Source: an uncultured Bacteroidales bacterium (GTDB lineage: Bacteria; Bacteroidota; Bacteroidia; Bacteroidales; WCHB1-69). Taken from it: a DNA stretch of 64,000 bases. This document shows positions 51,630 to 59,859 of this stretch, in pieces. The notes beneath the pieces were generated by a model. The model saw only the letters and a list, made by a program, of their open reading frames with translations. It was not told the DNA's origin and did no database searches. The DNA lies in the NCBI GenBank assembly GCA_934699095.1, contig CAKUVI010000007.1, positions 1 to 64,000 on the forward strand, in the 5' to 3' direction. How positions within the stretch are numbered: the first letter of the stretch is position 1; each line of letters begins with the position of its first letter. A program made the position numbers and the translations under genes.

Positions 51630-52090
51630 GGTAGTTTTGGGAGTTTGTAGGAGAGATATTTGGAGTAGTCTTGCCCCAATCGCCAGAGTTCGCGCACCAG
51701 GGACGACGACACTGCCCTGAATTCAGGTGATGTGAACAGCACCACAGTCTCGATTGAGTCGCAGAGCTCGTGGTTTATAAGGGCCAACTCACTTTCCGAT
51801 GTGATGTCAGAAGCGTTTCTGACGCCCCTTATCATGTATGTGGCGTTGTTTTTCCTGCAGAAATCCACGGTGAGCCCTTCGTATGCTGCCACTTCAATCT
51901 TAGGGTCGTTATTGTAGATGTTGCATATCCAATCCAAGCGTTCTTGGACGGAAAAAGCGTCTTTTTTGTCGGGATTATGGCCGATTGCAATTATGATTTT
52001 GTCGAAAAGCTGTTTTGCGCGGCGCACAATATCCTCGTGACCTTTGGTGAAAGGACAGAACGAACCGGCGAAAACTGCAATCTTTTCCAT
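51626..52090 (-). CDS. coaD: Phosphopantetheine adenylyltransferase
   Basis: 154 aa. The nucleotidyltransferase T/HxGH region is FCPFTKGHEDIVRRA (His18), and the C-terminal signature is RAVSSSLVRELWRLGQD. It catalyses the fourth step of coenzyme A synthesis, ATP plus 4'-phosphopantetheine to dephospho-CoA. Normal length. It follows tsaC by 2 nt and overlaps the next gene by 4 nt. Confidence 0.97.
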   Translation of the reverse strand: MEKIAVFAGSFCPFTKGHEDIVRRAKQLFDKIIIAIGHNPDKKDAFSVQERLDWICNIYNNDPKIEVAAYEGLTVDFCRKNNATYMIRGVRNASDITSESELALINHELCDSIETVVLFTSPEFRAVSSSLVRELWRLGQDYSKYLSYKLPKLP

Positions 52091-52092
52091 TT

Positions 52093-52656
52093 TCAGTCTC
52101 TAATTATTGTGAAATTGTAGTCGTCAAGGAACTTGATCAGTCGTGAAGGCTTGAATTCGGCAGAGGAAGACTGTTCTTGGGACACCACATAGTCCATTTG
52201 GTCGATGACTTGTTGGTCGATTTTGTCGAAGGTGGGCGGTGCGGGTTGCCCGGCAATGTTGGCGGATGTTGAGATTATCGGGTGCCCGAGACCGCGGATT
52301 ACCTTTTTGCAGAACTCATTCTGCACTATTCTGATTGCGATGGTGCCGTCTTCGTGTATGAGTTTTTCCGGAAGATTGTAGGCCGAGTCGTAAACGAAAG
52401 TGGTAGGACGGCTCACGTGTGACAGAAGATCCCAGGCAATCAGAGGGATTCTCTTCACGTACATGGGCAGACGTTGCGGTGAGTCAATGAGTATGATCAT
52501 GCTCTTTTTCTCGTTGCGCTGCTTTATTTTGTAAATGCGCATCAATGCCTCCTCATTGGTGGCATCGCAACCTATCCCCCACACGGTGTCGGTGGGATAT
52601 AATATCACTTTTCCTTCTCTCAAAAGCGAGATACATTTGCTAATCTCCTCTTCCAT
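52093..52656 (-). CDS. tsaC: L-threonylcarbamoyladenylate synthase (TsaC/Sua5 family)
   Basis: 187 aa. YrdC domain with KVILYPTDTVWGIGCDATN, the KQRNEKKSMIILIDS lysine/arginine motif and STSANIAGQPAP. It makes threonylcarbamoyl-AMP for the t6A modification of tRNAs that read ANN codons. Short TsaC form without a Sua5 C-terminal domain. First gene of the five-gene minus-strand operon. Confidence 0.95.
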   Translation of the reverse strand: MEEEISKCISLLREGKVILYPTDTVWGIGCDATNEEALMRIYKIKQRNEKKSMIILIDSPQRLPMYVKRIPLIAWDLLSHVSRPTTFVYDSAYNLPEKLIHEDGTIAIRIVQNEFCKKVIRGLGHPIISTSANIAGQPAPPTFDKIDQQVIDQMDYVVSQEQSSSAEFKPSRLIKFLDDYNFTIIRD

Positions 52657-52673
52657 AATTTATAATTAACCTG

Positions 52674-52707
52674 CAAAAATATAAAAACTAAAAATAAAAA
52701 CCACAAA
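52674..52707 (-). promoter_or_regulatory. Promoter of the tsaC-coaD operon
   Basis: On the minus strand TTTG (52707-52704) and TATTTTTG (52681-52674) are 22 bp apart. It ends 17 nt before the tsaC ATG. Confidence 0.65.
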
Positions 52708-52748
52708 TTAAAGCAACAATGTCATAAAAACATAGTGTCGGGGATTTA

Positions 52749-54842
52749 TCAGTAGCCACCATGCCATTTGCGAAGGAACCATTCTATTGCAAGCAGAAGA
52801 ATGATAGCAGCAAGGTACCATGGCGAGTCGAGTAGCATGGAGTATTTTTTATTGTATTTAGCTATTGGTTTTATGTTGTTGTTGTTCCTAATTTCTTTTG
52901 ATATTTTGTCCAACTCTCTGCTGCTGAAGAACTTGCCGTCCGTTGTTTGGGAAATATTCTTCAACAGGTCGAAGTCGGCCACGATGTTGGCTGTTTCAAT
53001 GAAAATCTCCTGGACCGAGAAAGTGCCGCTCTTTTCATAGGATTTGTTGCCGAGTTTGGTGGTCGCTTTCCATGAATAGGTGCCAACGGGAAGCTGGCCC
53101 ATGTTCAGGTAATAGGCGTTGTTCTGCTTCGAGAACTGCGCTTCGTAGATGGTGTCTCCGCGGCCTTTGACAGTCATTTTCACGTCAGGGGTGTTGATCA
53201 GCTCGTGACTCTCGTTGTATAGCTCTGCCGAAAACTCCACGGGCATGTTCTCGGGGAATACCATGTTGTGACGCACTCTGAACGGACTCTTGTCGTCCTT
53301 GCTGCCTAAGAACAGGGCTGTTTTGTTCACGATCTCATTGAATGCGTCGTGGTTCATGTTGTTGACATAGTTGTATATCTTCCAAGACCAGATTCCGGTG
53401 CCTGTGATCACTCCCGATCTCACACCGTTGGCGTCGTTGAATACCACAAGCGGGTATTTTGTCTCCACACCGCTGATTTTCTGCGACATGAACACATTGG
53501 AAGACACAGCTGTCTTGTAGTTGCCGAAAGGAGTCTGAAGCGGCGGAAGTGTGGGTAGTACCTGTTGTGCCTCTTCGGAAAATGAAAACAGCATGAAATT
53601 TCCGTTGAATGAGGGTGTCGCATTGTTTGTGAGACTCTTGGTCTGGGTGATCTGCAGTCCCGTGTTCAATGAGTTGAAAGCGTTGAGGTTGGTTTTTGAA
53701 CCGATGACATACAGTGCTGAGACGCCGCTCTGCCGTATCTGCTTCAGAAGTGATGCGGCAGGGTTTTTCTGCGACGGAATCTGGTGTAGAATGATAAGGC
53801 TATATTCGCTCGGATTTCTGTTAAATTCCTGAACATCAGATACTTCCACTTCATAATTGTCTGACAGTTCCAAAGCAGAGCGCAGGGCTGCGACATCGGG
53901 ATGGGGCGAGTCGTAGAGAATGGCTATCTTCTCTTTCGATTCCACCACTCGAATGAAGAACTGAGCGTGGTTGTTCTTGTGGGTGACCTCGCCGTCAAGT
54001 TCATCCAAATCTACGGTAAACTTCTGAACTCCAGGTTTTTCGCCATCCACAAAGAGAGAGATTGTCTCGAAATATTTGTTGCCCGAGATTTGTAGGTTTT
54101 TGGAGAAGACCACGTTGTTGTCGGAAGTCACGGTGAGATTGGCAGATTTGCCTGCAAGTTTCCCTGCTGACACTTTGATTTCCACTGGAGCGCGGTTGCC
54201 CTTTAGCACCTCCTTGTTGTGGATTATGTCGGCAATGAGCAAGTCTTTGGATTGTTCGTCAGAGCCGAGGCCCACGGTATAAACGGGGAAGTTGGCTTTC
54301 TGTGCTGCGTAGAGGGGGTTGGCGCCGGAGTTGAATATTCCGTCGGAGAGGAGCACCACGGCACCGACGTTGCTGTTCGAGTAGAGCAGGTTGATATTGT
54401 CGAATACCGATGACAGGTTTGTGGATTTGTCGGAGAAATCAAGCGAGAAATCCCCGTTGTCAACAAGTTTGTCCTCATCGCCTAAAAGGTAGGTGGTGAC
54501 TTGGTAGTCTTTTTCCAGATCTTTGACTAATTGTTGGAGTTTTTTGTTGTAATCATTGATATAGAATGCCGAGTCTTTGGTCGATCTGACAGATTCGCTG
54601 TTGTCGGCGGCGATGATGATCATGGGTTTGTCGGTCTCCTTGCGGATCATCTTGAGCATAGGTGCGAGGAGGAGGAATGCGAGAAGTGACATGGCGAGAC
54701 CGCGGAGGGAGGCCATGACGGCGCGCTGCCGTTTTTCAAAGGCCACGTTGTCGTTTCTGAAATACAGGAACATGGCGTAGCCTACGCCAAGCAGTATGAC
54801 GAATACGATCAGCCAGAGCGGGTATCTTGTTAGGAGTGACAT
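52749..54842 (-). CDS. Membrane protein with VWA-like domain
   Basis: 697 aa. Two N-terminal helices (about 9-28 and 41-62) precede a von Willebrand factor A-like domain with a metal-site pattern AADNSESVRSTKDS (DxSxS-like, about 79) and LLSDGIFNSGANPLYAA (about 165). A long beta-rich periplasmic part (about 210-660) and a C-terminal helix (about 672-690) follow. The layout resembles Bacteroidetes BatA/BatB-like or glutamine-amidotransferase-like membrane proteins, though I cannot name the function. It follows trpS by 9 nt. Confidence 0.88.
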   Translation of the reverse strand: MSLLTRYPLWLIVFVILLGVGYAMFLYFRNDNVAFEKRQRAVMASLRGLAMSLLAFLLLAPMLKMIRKETDKPMIIIAADNSESVRSTKDSAFYINDYNKKLQQLVKDLEKDYQVTTYLLGDEDKLVDNGDFSLDFSDKSTNLSSVFDNINLLYSNSNVGAVVLLSDGIFNSGANPLYAAQKANFPVYTVGLGSDEQSKDLLIADIIHNKEVLKGNRAPVEIKVSAGKLAGKSANLTVTSDNNVVFSKNLQISGNKYFETISLFVDGEKPGVQKFTVDLDELDGEVTHKNNHAQFFIRVVESKEKIAILYDSPHPDVAALRSALELSDNYEVEVSDVQEFNRNPSEYSLIILHQIPSQKNPAASLLKQIRQSGVSALYVIGSKTNLNAFNSLNTGLQITQTKSLTNNATPSFNGNFMLFSFSEEAQQVLPTLPPLQTPFGNYKTAVSSNVFMSQKISGVETKYPLVVFNDANGVRSGVITGTGIWSWKIYNYVNNMNHDAFNEIVNKTALFLGSKDDKSPFRVRHNMVFPENMPVEFSAELYNESHELINTPDVKMTVKGRGDTIYEAQFSKQNNAYYLNMGQLPVGTYSWKATTKLGNKSYEKSGTFSVQEIFIETANIVADFDLLKNISQTTDGKFFSSRELDKISKEIRNNNNIKPIAKYNKKYSMLLDSPWYLAAIILLLAIEWFLRKWHGGY

Positions 54843-54851
54843 CTCAGGTTG

Positions 54852-55847
54852 TTAGAAGGATTTGATACCGATTATTTCGCGGACGTCGCGGATGGTAGCA
54901 GCTGCGCTTTCACGGGCTTTTTCGGCGCCGCGGCGTGCCACTTTGCTGATGTAGTCGTCCTGCCTTTGCAACTCTTGGATGCGTTCATAAACGGGCTGGT
55001 TGAAGGCGATGATGTCGGCGGCAAGCTGTTTTTTCATGTCGCCGTATCTTATAGAGCAGTTCTGATACTGGTCTTCGAAGTATTGTACGGTGTCGGGGGT
55101 TGAAACGGCGCGCATAAGTTGGAAGAGGTTTTCCACAGCCTGCGATTTGGGTTCGCCAGGGGTTTGCGGACCGCTGTCGGAGACGGCCTTCATCACCTTC
55201 TTGCGGATGACCTCAGGGGCGTCGGCGAGGTAGATGCAGGAGTTCTCGTTGTCGGATTTCGACATTTTGGTCGAACCGTCCAATCCTGGGATCTTGACAA
55301 GCTCGCTGCCGAAGTTGTATGCCACGGGGAGCTTGAAATACTCGTTCTTGTAGATCCTGTTGAAGCGTTGGGCGAAGTCGCGGGTCAGCTCCAAGTGCTG
55401 CTCCTGGTCTTTGCCTACCGGCACCTTGTCGGCCCGGTGAAGCAGTATGTCGGCTGCCATGAGCACGGGGTAGGTGAGCAGTCCGGCGTTGACATTGTCG
55501 GGCTGGCGGCGCACCTTCTCCTTGAACGAGGCCACGCGCTGGAGCTCGCCTACATAGACGTTCATGGAAAGCAACAGCGACAGCTCGCACACCTGCGGCA
55601 CATCGCTCTGAACGTAGATGGTCGCCTTCTCGGGATCAAGTCCTGCGGCGATGTACTCCACCAAAATGTTCTTCACATTGGTGTGAAGGTCCTGCGGAGT
55701 GGGATGCGTGGTGAGTGAGTGATAATCTGCAATGAAAAAGAAACATTCGTTCTCCTCCTGCATTTTTATGAAGTTTCTCAATGCTCCGAAATAGTTCCCT
55801 AAATGTAAATAACCTGTTGGGCGAATGCCACTAACTACTCTTTCCAT
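54852..55847 (-). CDS. trpS: Tryptophanyl-tRNA synthetase
   Basis: 331 aa from the ATG at 55847; an in-frame ATG at 55880 lies on the -7 element and is rejected. Class I motifs: HIGH-like region PTGYLHLGNYFG near residue 9 and KMSKS in GSTKMSKSDN near 195. It charges tRNA-Trp. Both ends are normal for the family. It precedes the VWA protein gene by 9 nt, so the two probably share a transcript. Confidence 0.97.
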   Translation of the reverse strand: MERVVSGIRPTGYLHLGNYFGALRNFIKMQEENECFFFIADYHSLTTHPTPQDLHTNVKNILVEYIAAGLDPEKATIYVQSDVPQVCELSLLLSMNVYVGELQRVASFKEKVRRQPDNVNAGLLTYPVLMAADILLHRADKVPVGKDQEQHLELTRDFAQRFNRIYKNEYFKLPVAYNFGSELVKIPGLDGSTKMSKSDNENSCIYLADAPEVIRKKVMKAVSDSGPQTPGEPKSQAVENLFQLMRAVSTPDTVQYFEDQYQNCSIRYGDMKKQLAADIIAFNQPVYERIQELQRQDDYISKVARRGAEKARESAAATIRDVREIIGIKSF

Positions 55848-55877
55848 CTTGCTTTGTATATGTTTAAAATCAAACCG

Positions 55878-55885
55878 CAAAGGTA
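55878..55885 (-). promoter_or_regulatory. trpS promoter -7 element
   Basis: TACCTTTG on the minus strand matches TAnnTTTG, 30 nt before the trpS ATG. Confidence 0.6.
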
Positions 55886-55952
55886 CAAAAAATATCTCAA
55901 TACCGAAATGTCTTTATTTCTCACCTTTTTAATTCCATGACAAAAAAAAATG

Positions 55953-55960
55953 TACCTTTG
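55953..55960 (+). promoter_or_regulatory. -7 promoter element for the acyl-CoA synthetase gene
   Basis: TACCTTTG followed by C, 50 nt before the ATG at 56011. It is the same octamer as the divergent trpS element, 68 bp away. Confidence 0.6.
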
Positions 55961-56010
55961 CAGTCCGAAACCGAAAGATGCTCATTGCGCGTCTTGAAAT
56001 CTGACTTGAT

Positions 56011-57624
56011 ATGACAAAACACTTGTTGTCTTACTATAATGAAATATTCCCCAAATATTGGGATGAACCGGCTCTGACAGACTATAACGGAACCGACAAC
56101 TACACTTTCAAAGAGGTTGCCGAGGAGGTGGCACGGTTACGTAAATTCTTCTATCTCATGGGAATACAACAGGGCGATAAAATAGCACTCTGCGGAAGAA
56201 ATTGTGCCAAATGGGCTATCTCTTACTTGGCTATCGCATCCTACGGCTGTGTAGTGGTCACTATACTGCACGACTTCTCAGGTGAAGACATAGAAGGCCT
56301 TGTGAACCACTCCGATGCCAAGCTTCTTATAGTGGGACCATATGTCTGGAAAAACATGCACGCCGAGAAAATGCCGAATCTCGAGGCGATCGTTTCTCTT
56401 GTTGATTTTTCGATAATAGATTCCAAACATGACGGCGTGCAGGTGCCGAAAGACCCGGTGCAGGTACCCAGGAGCAACCATATTTTCACGGTCAGGGACA
56501 TTGACGACGTGTTCATTATCAACTATACGTCAGGCTCAACTGGTGCGCCCAAGGGCGTGATGCTGACATACAGAAACGTCTCCTCAAACGTAGCGGCGGG
56601 ACTGCAGTTCCTGCCACCGGGCAAAGACCGCCAAAATGTGGTGTCGATGCTTCCACTGGCGCACATGTATGGTCAGCTCGCCGAGTTTCTGTACCCCCTG
56701 GCCGACGGATGCCATATCTATTTCCTTACTAAATCCCCAACACCAACCCTCCTGATGAAAGCCTTCGCCGAGGTGCATCCGTACATCATAGTCACTGTGC
56801 CTCTGGTGATTGAGAAGATTTGCAAGAGGGCTGTGATGCCTGTGCTGGAGAAAAAATCGGTTAAACGGTTGCTTAAGTTCCCTGTTGTCAGGAAGATGGC
56901 CGTGAAGTTGATCAGAAAACGCCTGATGAAGGCCTTTGGCGGCAAACTCAAGTATTTCATAGTGGGCGGCGCGGCCATAAATCCGGATGTTGAAGACCTT
57001 CTTCTCAATATCAACTTCCCGCTTATTGTGGGTTACGGAATGACTGAGTGTGCACCCTTGATCGGCGGATGCTATGTCAACGAGTTCGTGAAACGCTCCG
57101 GTGGTCACATCCTCCCAAGAAACGAGATCCGAATAGACTCGGCCGACCCATACAATGAGGTGGGTGAAATACTTGTCAGAGGTGAACATGTGATGAAGGG
57201 ATATTACAAAAACGAAGAGGCTACCAAGGCTGTGTTCACAGAGGACGGCTGGCTCCGCACCGGCGACCTCGGAATCATCGACAAGGACAGCAACATCTTC
57301 ATCAAGGGCAGAAACAAGACCATGATTCTCAGCTCCACTGGACAGAACATCTATCCAGAGGAGATTGAGGGCAAACTCAACGACATGGAGGGCGTTTCCG
57401 AATCTGTGATTGTTGAACGCGAAGGAAAACTCGTGGCTCTCGTCTTCCCTGATTATGAGGGTGAGCTCAAGTTCAAGCAGTCTATACCTGAACTTATGAG
57501 GGAAAATCTTCAGAAATTGAATGAAAGACTGCCGAAATACGCTCAGATTTTCAATATTGAGATACGTAAGCAAGAGTTTGAGAAGACTCCAAAGCGTTCT
57601 ATCAAGAGATTTTTGTACAAGTAA
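56011..57624 (+). CDS. AMP-binding long-chain acyl-CoA synthetase
   Basis: 537 aa. ANL-superfamily motifs: phosphate loop INYTSGSTGAPKGVMLTYRN (about 169-188), VGYGMTECAPL, RTGDLGIIDKD and KGRNKTMILSSTGQNIYPEEIE. It adenylates a fatty acid and links it to coenzyme A in the cytoplasm. It is slightly shorter than typical long-chain synthetases (about 600), though complete at both ends. The gene after it overlaps by one base (TAATG), so the two are co-translated. Confidence 0.95.
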   Translation: MTKHLLSYYNEIFPKYWDEPALTDYNGTDNYTFKEVAEEVARLRKFFYLMGIQQGDKIALCGRNCAKWAISYLAIASYGCVVVTILHDFSGEDIEGLVNHSDAKLLIVGPYVWKNMHAEKMPNLEAIVSLVDFSIIDSKHDGVQVPKDPVQVPRSNHIFTVRDIDDVFIINYTSGSTGAPKGVMLTYRNVSSNVAAGLQFLPPGKDRQNVVSMLPLAHMYGQLAEFLYPLADGCHIYFLTKSPTPTLLMKAFAEVHPYIIVTVPLVIEKICKRAVMPVLEKKSVKRLLKFPVVRKMAVKLIRKRLMKAFGGKLKYFIVGGAAINPDVEDLLLNINFPLIVGYGMTECAPLIGGCYVNEFVKRSGGHILPRNEIRIDSADPYNEVGEILVRGEHVMKGYYKNEEATKAVFTEDGWLRTGDLGIIDKDSNIFIKGRNKTMILSSTGQNIYPEEIEGKLNDMEGVSESVIVEREGKLVALVFPDYEGELKFKQSIPELMRENLQKLNERLPKYAQIFNIEIRKQEFEKTPKRSIKRFLYK

Positions 57625-58103
57625 TGGAGCAGTTGTTTATTGAAAAAGGGCCGAAGGCTGAAAAATATGCGGCCTTGCTGCCGCAGATTGAAGCCGTTAT
57701 AGACGAATCTGTGGATGCTGTTGCCAATATGGCCAATGTGGCGGCCATGATACATCAGACCTTTGGTTTTTGGTGGACCGGCTTCTACAGGGTTGTTGGC
57801 GACAATTTGGTGTTGGGACCGTTTCAAGGACCGTTGGCTTGCACAACGATTCGTCTGGGTAGGGGAGTGTGTGGTACTGCTTGGGAGCAGGGTCGCATTG
57901 TGGTCGTCCCTGACGTTGAGAAATTTCCGGGGCATATAGCGTGCTCTTCCGCCTCGCGCAGCGAAATCGTAGTGCCTGTGTTCCATCAAGGTACTGTGGT
58001 GGCAGTGCTTGATGTCGACAGCGAGCATCTTGAAACTTTCGATGAGACCGACTCTGAATGGCTTGAGAAGATAGCTGCGTTACTTGGAAAGGTATTCTTT
58101 TAA
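57624..58103 (+). CDS. Free methionine-(R)-sulfoxide reductase (GAF domain)
   Basis: 159 aa, a single GAF domain. The three family cysteines are present at Cys73, Cys83 and Cys107 with spacing 10 and 24, the same as Cys84/94/118 of the Escherichia coli enzyme; surrounding sequence is GPFQGPLACTTIRLGRGVCG and HIACSSASRSEIVVP. It reduces free methionine-R-sulfoxide with thioredoxin. Its last 24 bases overlap the convergent uvrC 3' end. Translationally coupled to the acyl-CoA synthetase. Confidence 0.93.
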   Translation: MEQLFIEKGPKAEKYAALLPQIEAVIDESVDAVANMANVAAMIHQTFGFWWTGFYRVVGDNLVLGPFQGPLACTTIRLGRGVCGTAWEQGRIVVVPDVEKFPGHIACSSASRSEIVVPVFHQGTVVAVLDVDSEHLETFDETDSEWLEKIAALLGKVFF

Positions 58104-59858
58104 AGCCGCGGCCTTTTTCGGGCCTATCACTTTGGCTATTTCGCTTTCAGATGCCTCTGTGATTTTAGCAACGCTCTTAAACTCTCTCAACAGTTTGTTT
58201 TTCAATGTTTTGCCAATGCCTGGTGCATCGTCTAATTTTGATTTTATGCTCGTTTTCGAGCGTCTTTTCCTGTGATGGGTGATGCCGAAGCGGTGCACTT
58301 CGTCGCGAAGATGCTGGAGCAGTTTTTGAGCTTCGGAGCGTTTGTCGATATAGACAGGCAGGTCGTCGCCTACCTTGTAGATGTCTTCAAGACGTTTGGC
58401 TATGCCCACCATCATCAGTCTGTCTTCGATTTTCAAGGCTTGAATAGCTTTCCAGGCAGCGTTTAGTTGTCCTTTCCCTCCATCGATGACCACAAGTTCG
58501 GGCAGAGGTTTGTCCTCTTCAAGGAGTCTGTGATAGCGTCTGTAGATAACTTCTTCCATGGATGCGAAGTCATCGGCACCCACCACTGTCTTGATGTTGA
58601 AGTGCCGGTATTCGCTCTTGGCCGGTTTGCCGTCAATGAAGCAGCTCATGGCGGCAACGGGGTCCTCACCTTGTGTGTTGGAGTTGTCGAAGCATTCGAT
58701 GCGGCGGGGAAGTGTCTTCATCCCAAGTGCTTTTTGCAGGGCTTCCAAAACGCGCTGTCCTCTTCGTTCGGGGTCAACCAGATCTTGCCTTTTTCTCTTT
58801 TCGAGCATATAGAAATGAGCGTTGTGTGTCGCGAGTTCCAGAAGCTTGTGCTTGTCGCCGCGCTGCGGCACTTGGAAATTGAGCCCTTCTGATTCAATGG
58901 AGGGCAGGAAAGGAACCAGTATGAGTGAGGCAATGTTGCCGAGGCGTGATCGTATCTCGAGGATTCCGGTCCACAGGGCGTCTTCACGGGTCATCTCCAT
59001 GCGGTTCTCAATCTCGAAGGTGTGGGCCTGCACCACCGCTCCGTCAACGATTCGCAAAAAACTGATATAGGTGCAGTTGTCATCTTCCTCCATGCCGAAC
59101 ACGTCCAAGTTGGTCAGTGAAGGGTTCACCACCACGGATTTCCCGATGAACACTTCAAGAGCCTCGATGCGGCGTTTGATTTCGGCGGCCTGCTCAAATT
59201 TCCATTCATCGGCGAAGTGCATCATCTCGTCGCGCAACTGGCGTATCACCTCCTTCCGGTTGCCCCGGATAATCTGTACAGCTTTCTGTATGTTGTCGTT
59301 GTACTCTTCTTTGGAAATGAGACCGCAGCAGGGCGCGGCGCATTTCTTGATCTGGTGCTGCATGCAAGGACGGTCGTTGTTCTTCAATATTTTGCAGGTC
59401 CTGAGTGGAAATAGGTCGGCCAGAAGCTCTAAAAGAACGTTCATCTGTTTCACTGATGAGTACGGGCCGAAAAGTTGCATCTTTGCCGGTTCCGGCCTGC
59501 GTGTGGAAAAGATGCGGGGGAACTCTTCCCGCGACACTGCTATCCAGGGATAGGTCTTGTCGTCTTTTAACAAAATGTTGTACTTCGGCTTGAATTGCTT
59601 GATCATGCTGTTCTCAAGCAGCAGGGCGTCCCACTCGGTGTCGACCACAACTGTCTCGATGTCCCTGATCTTGGTCACCAACATCCTCACTTTTGAAGAG
59701 TCGTGCTCTTTGTTGAAATATGACGACACGCGACGCTTAAGCCGTTTTGCCTTGCCCACGTATATTACGGTCCCGTTCTCGTCGTAGAAGCGGTAAACCC
59801 CAGGCTTCTCAGGCAGAGCTCTCAGTATCAGTTTTATGTTCTCCGGCGTCTCTTTCAT
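58080..59858 (-). CDS. uvrC: Excinuclease ABC subunit C
   Basis: 592 aa. GIY-YIG nuclease at the N-terminus (KPGVYRFYDENGTVIYVGKAKRLKRR), UVR motif (EWKFEQAAEIKRRIEALE, about 210-230), RNase H-like C-terminal nuclease (RIECFDNSNTQGEDPVAAMS, VVIDGGKGQLNAA) and tandem helix-hairpin-helix at the end (LDDAPGIGKTLKNKLLREF). It makes both incisions in nucleotide excision repair. Complete. It starts one base after the stop of the upstream macroglobulin-like gene. Confidence 0.97.
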   Translation of the reverse strand: MKETPENIKLILRALPEKPGVYRFYDENGTVIYVGKAKRLKRRVSSYFNKEHDSSKVRMLVTKIRDIETVVVDTEWDALLLENSMIKQFKPKYNILLKDDKTYPWIAVSREEFPRIFSTRRPEPAKMQLFGPYSSVKQMNVLLELLADLFPLRTCKILKNNDRPCMQHQIKKCAAPCCGLISKEEYNDNIQKAVQIIRGNRKEVIRQLRDEMMHFADEWKFEQAAEIKRRIEALEVFIGKSVVVNPSLTNLDVFGMEEDDNCTYISFLRIVDGAVVQAHTFEIENRMEMTREDALWTGILEIRSRLGNIASLILVPFLPSIESEGLNFQVPQRGDKHKLLELATHNAHFYMLEKRKRQDLVDPERRGQRVLEALQKALGMKTLPRRIECFDNSNTQGEDPVAAMSCFIDGKPAKSEYRHFNIKTVVGADDFASMEEVIYRRYHRLLEEDKPLPELVVIDGGKGQLNAAWKAIQALKIEDRLMMVGIAKRLEDIYKVGDDLPVYIDKRSEAQKLLQHLRDEVHRFGITHHRKRRSKTSIKSKLDDAPGIGKTLKNKLLREFKSVAKITEASESEIAKVIGPKKAAALKEYLSK

Positions 59859-59859
59859 C

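Noticed and set aside
55119..55718. 199-aa antisense frame over trpS
   Set aside because: trpS has intact HIGH and KMSKS motifs; the antisense product is low-information Val/Gly/His-rich sequence.
56584..57573. 329-aa open frame antisense to the acyl-CoA synthetase
   Set aside because: The sense strand carries all ANL motifs; the antisense frame has no signal, promoter or domain.
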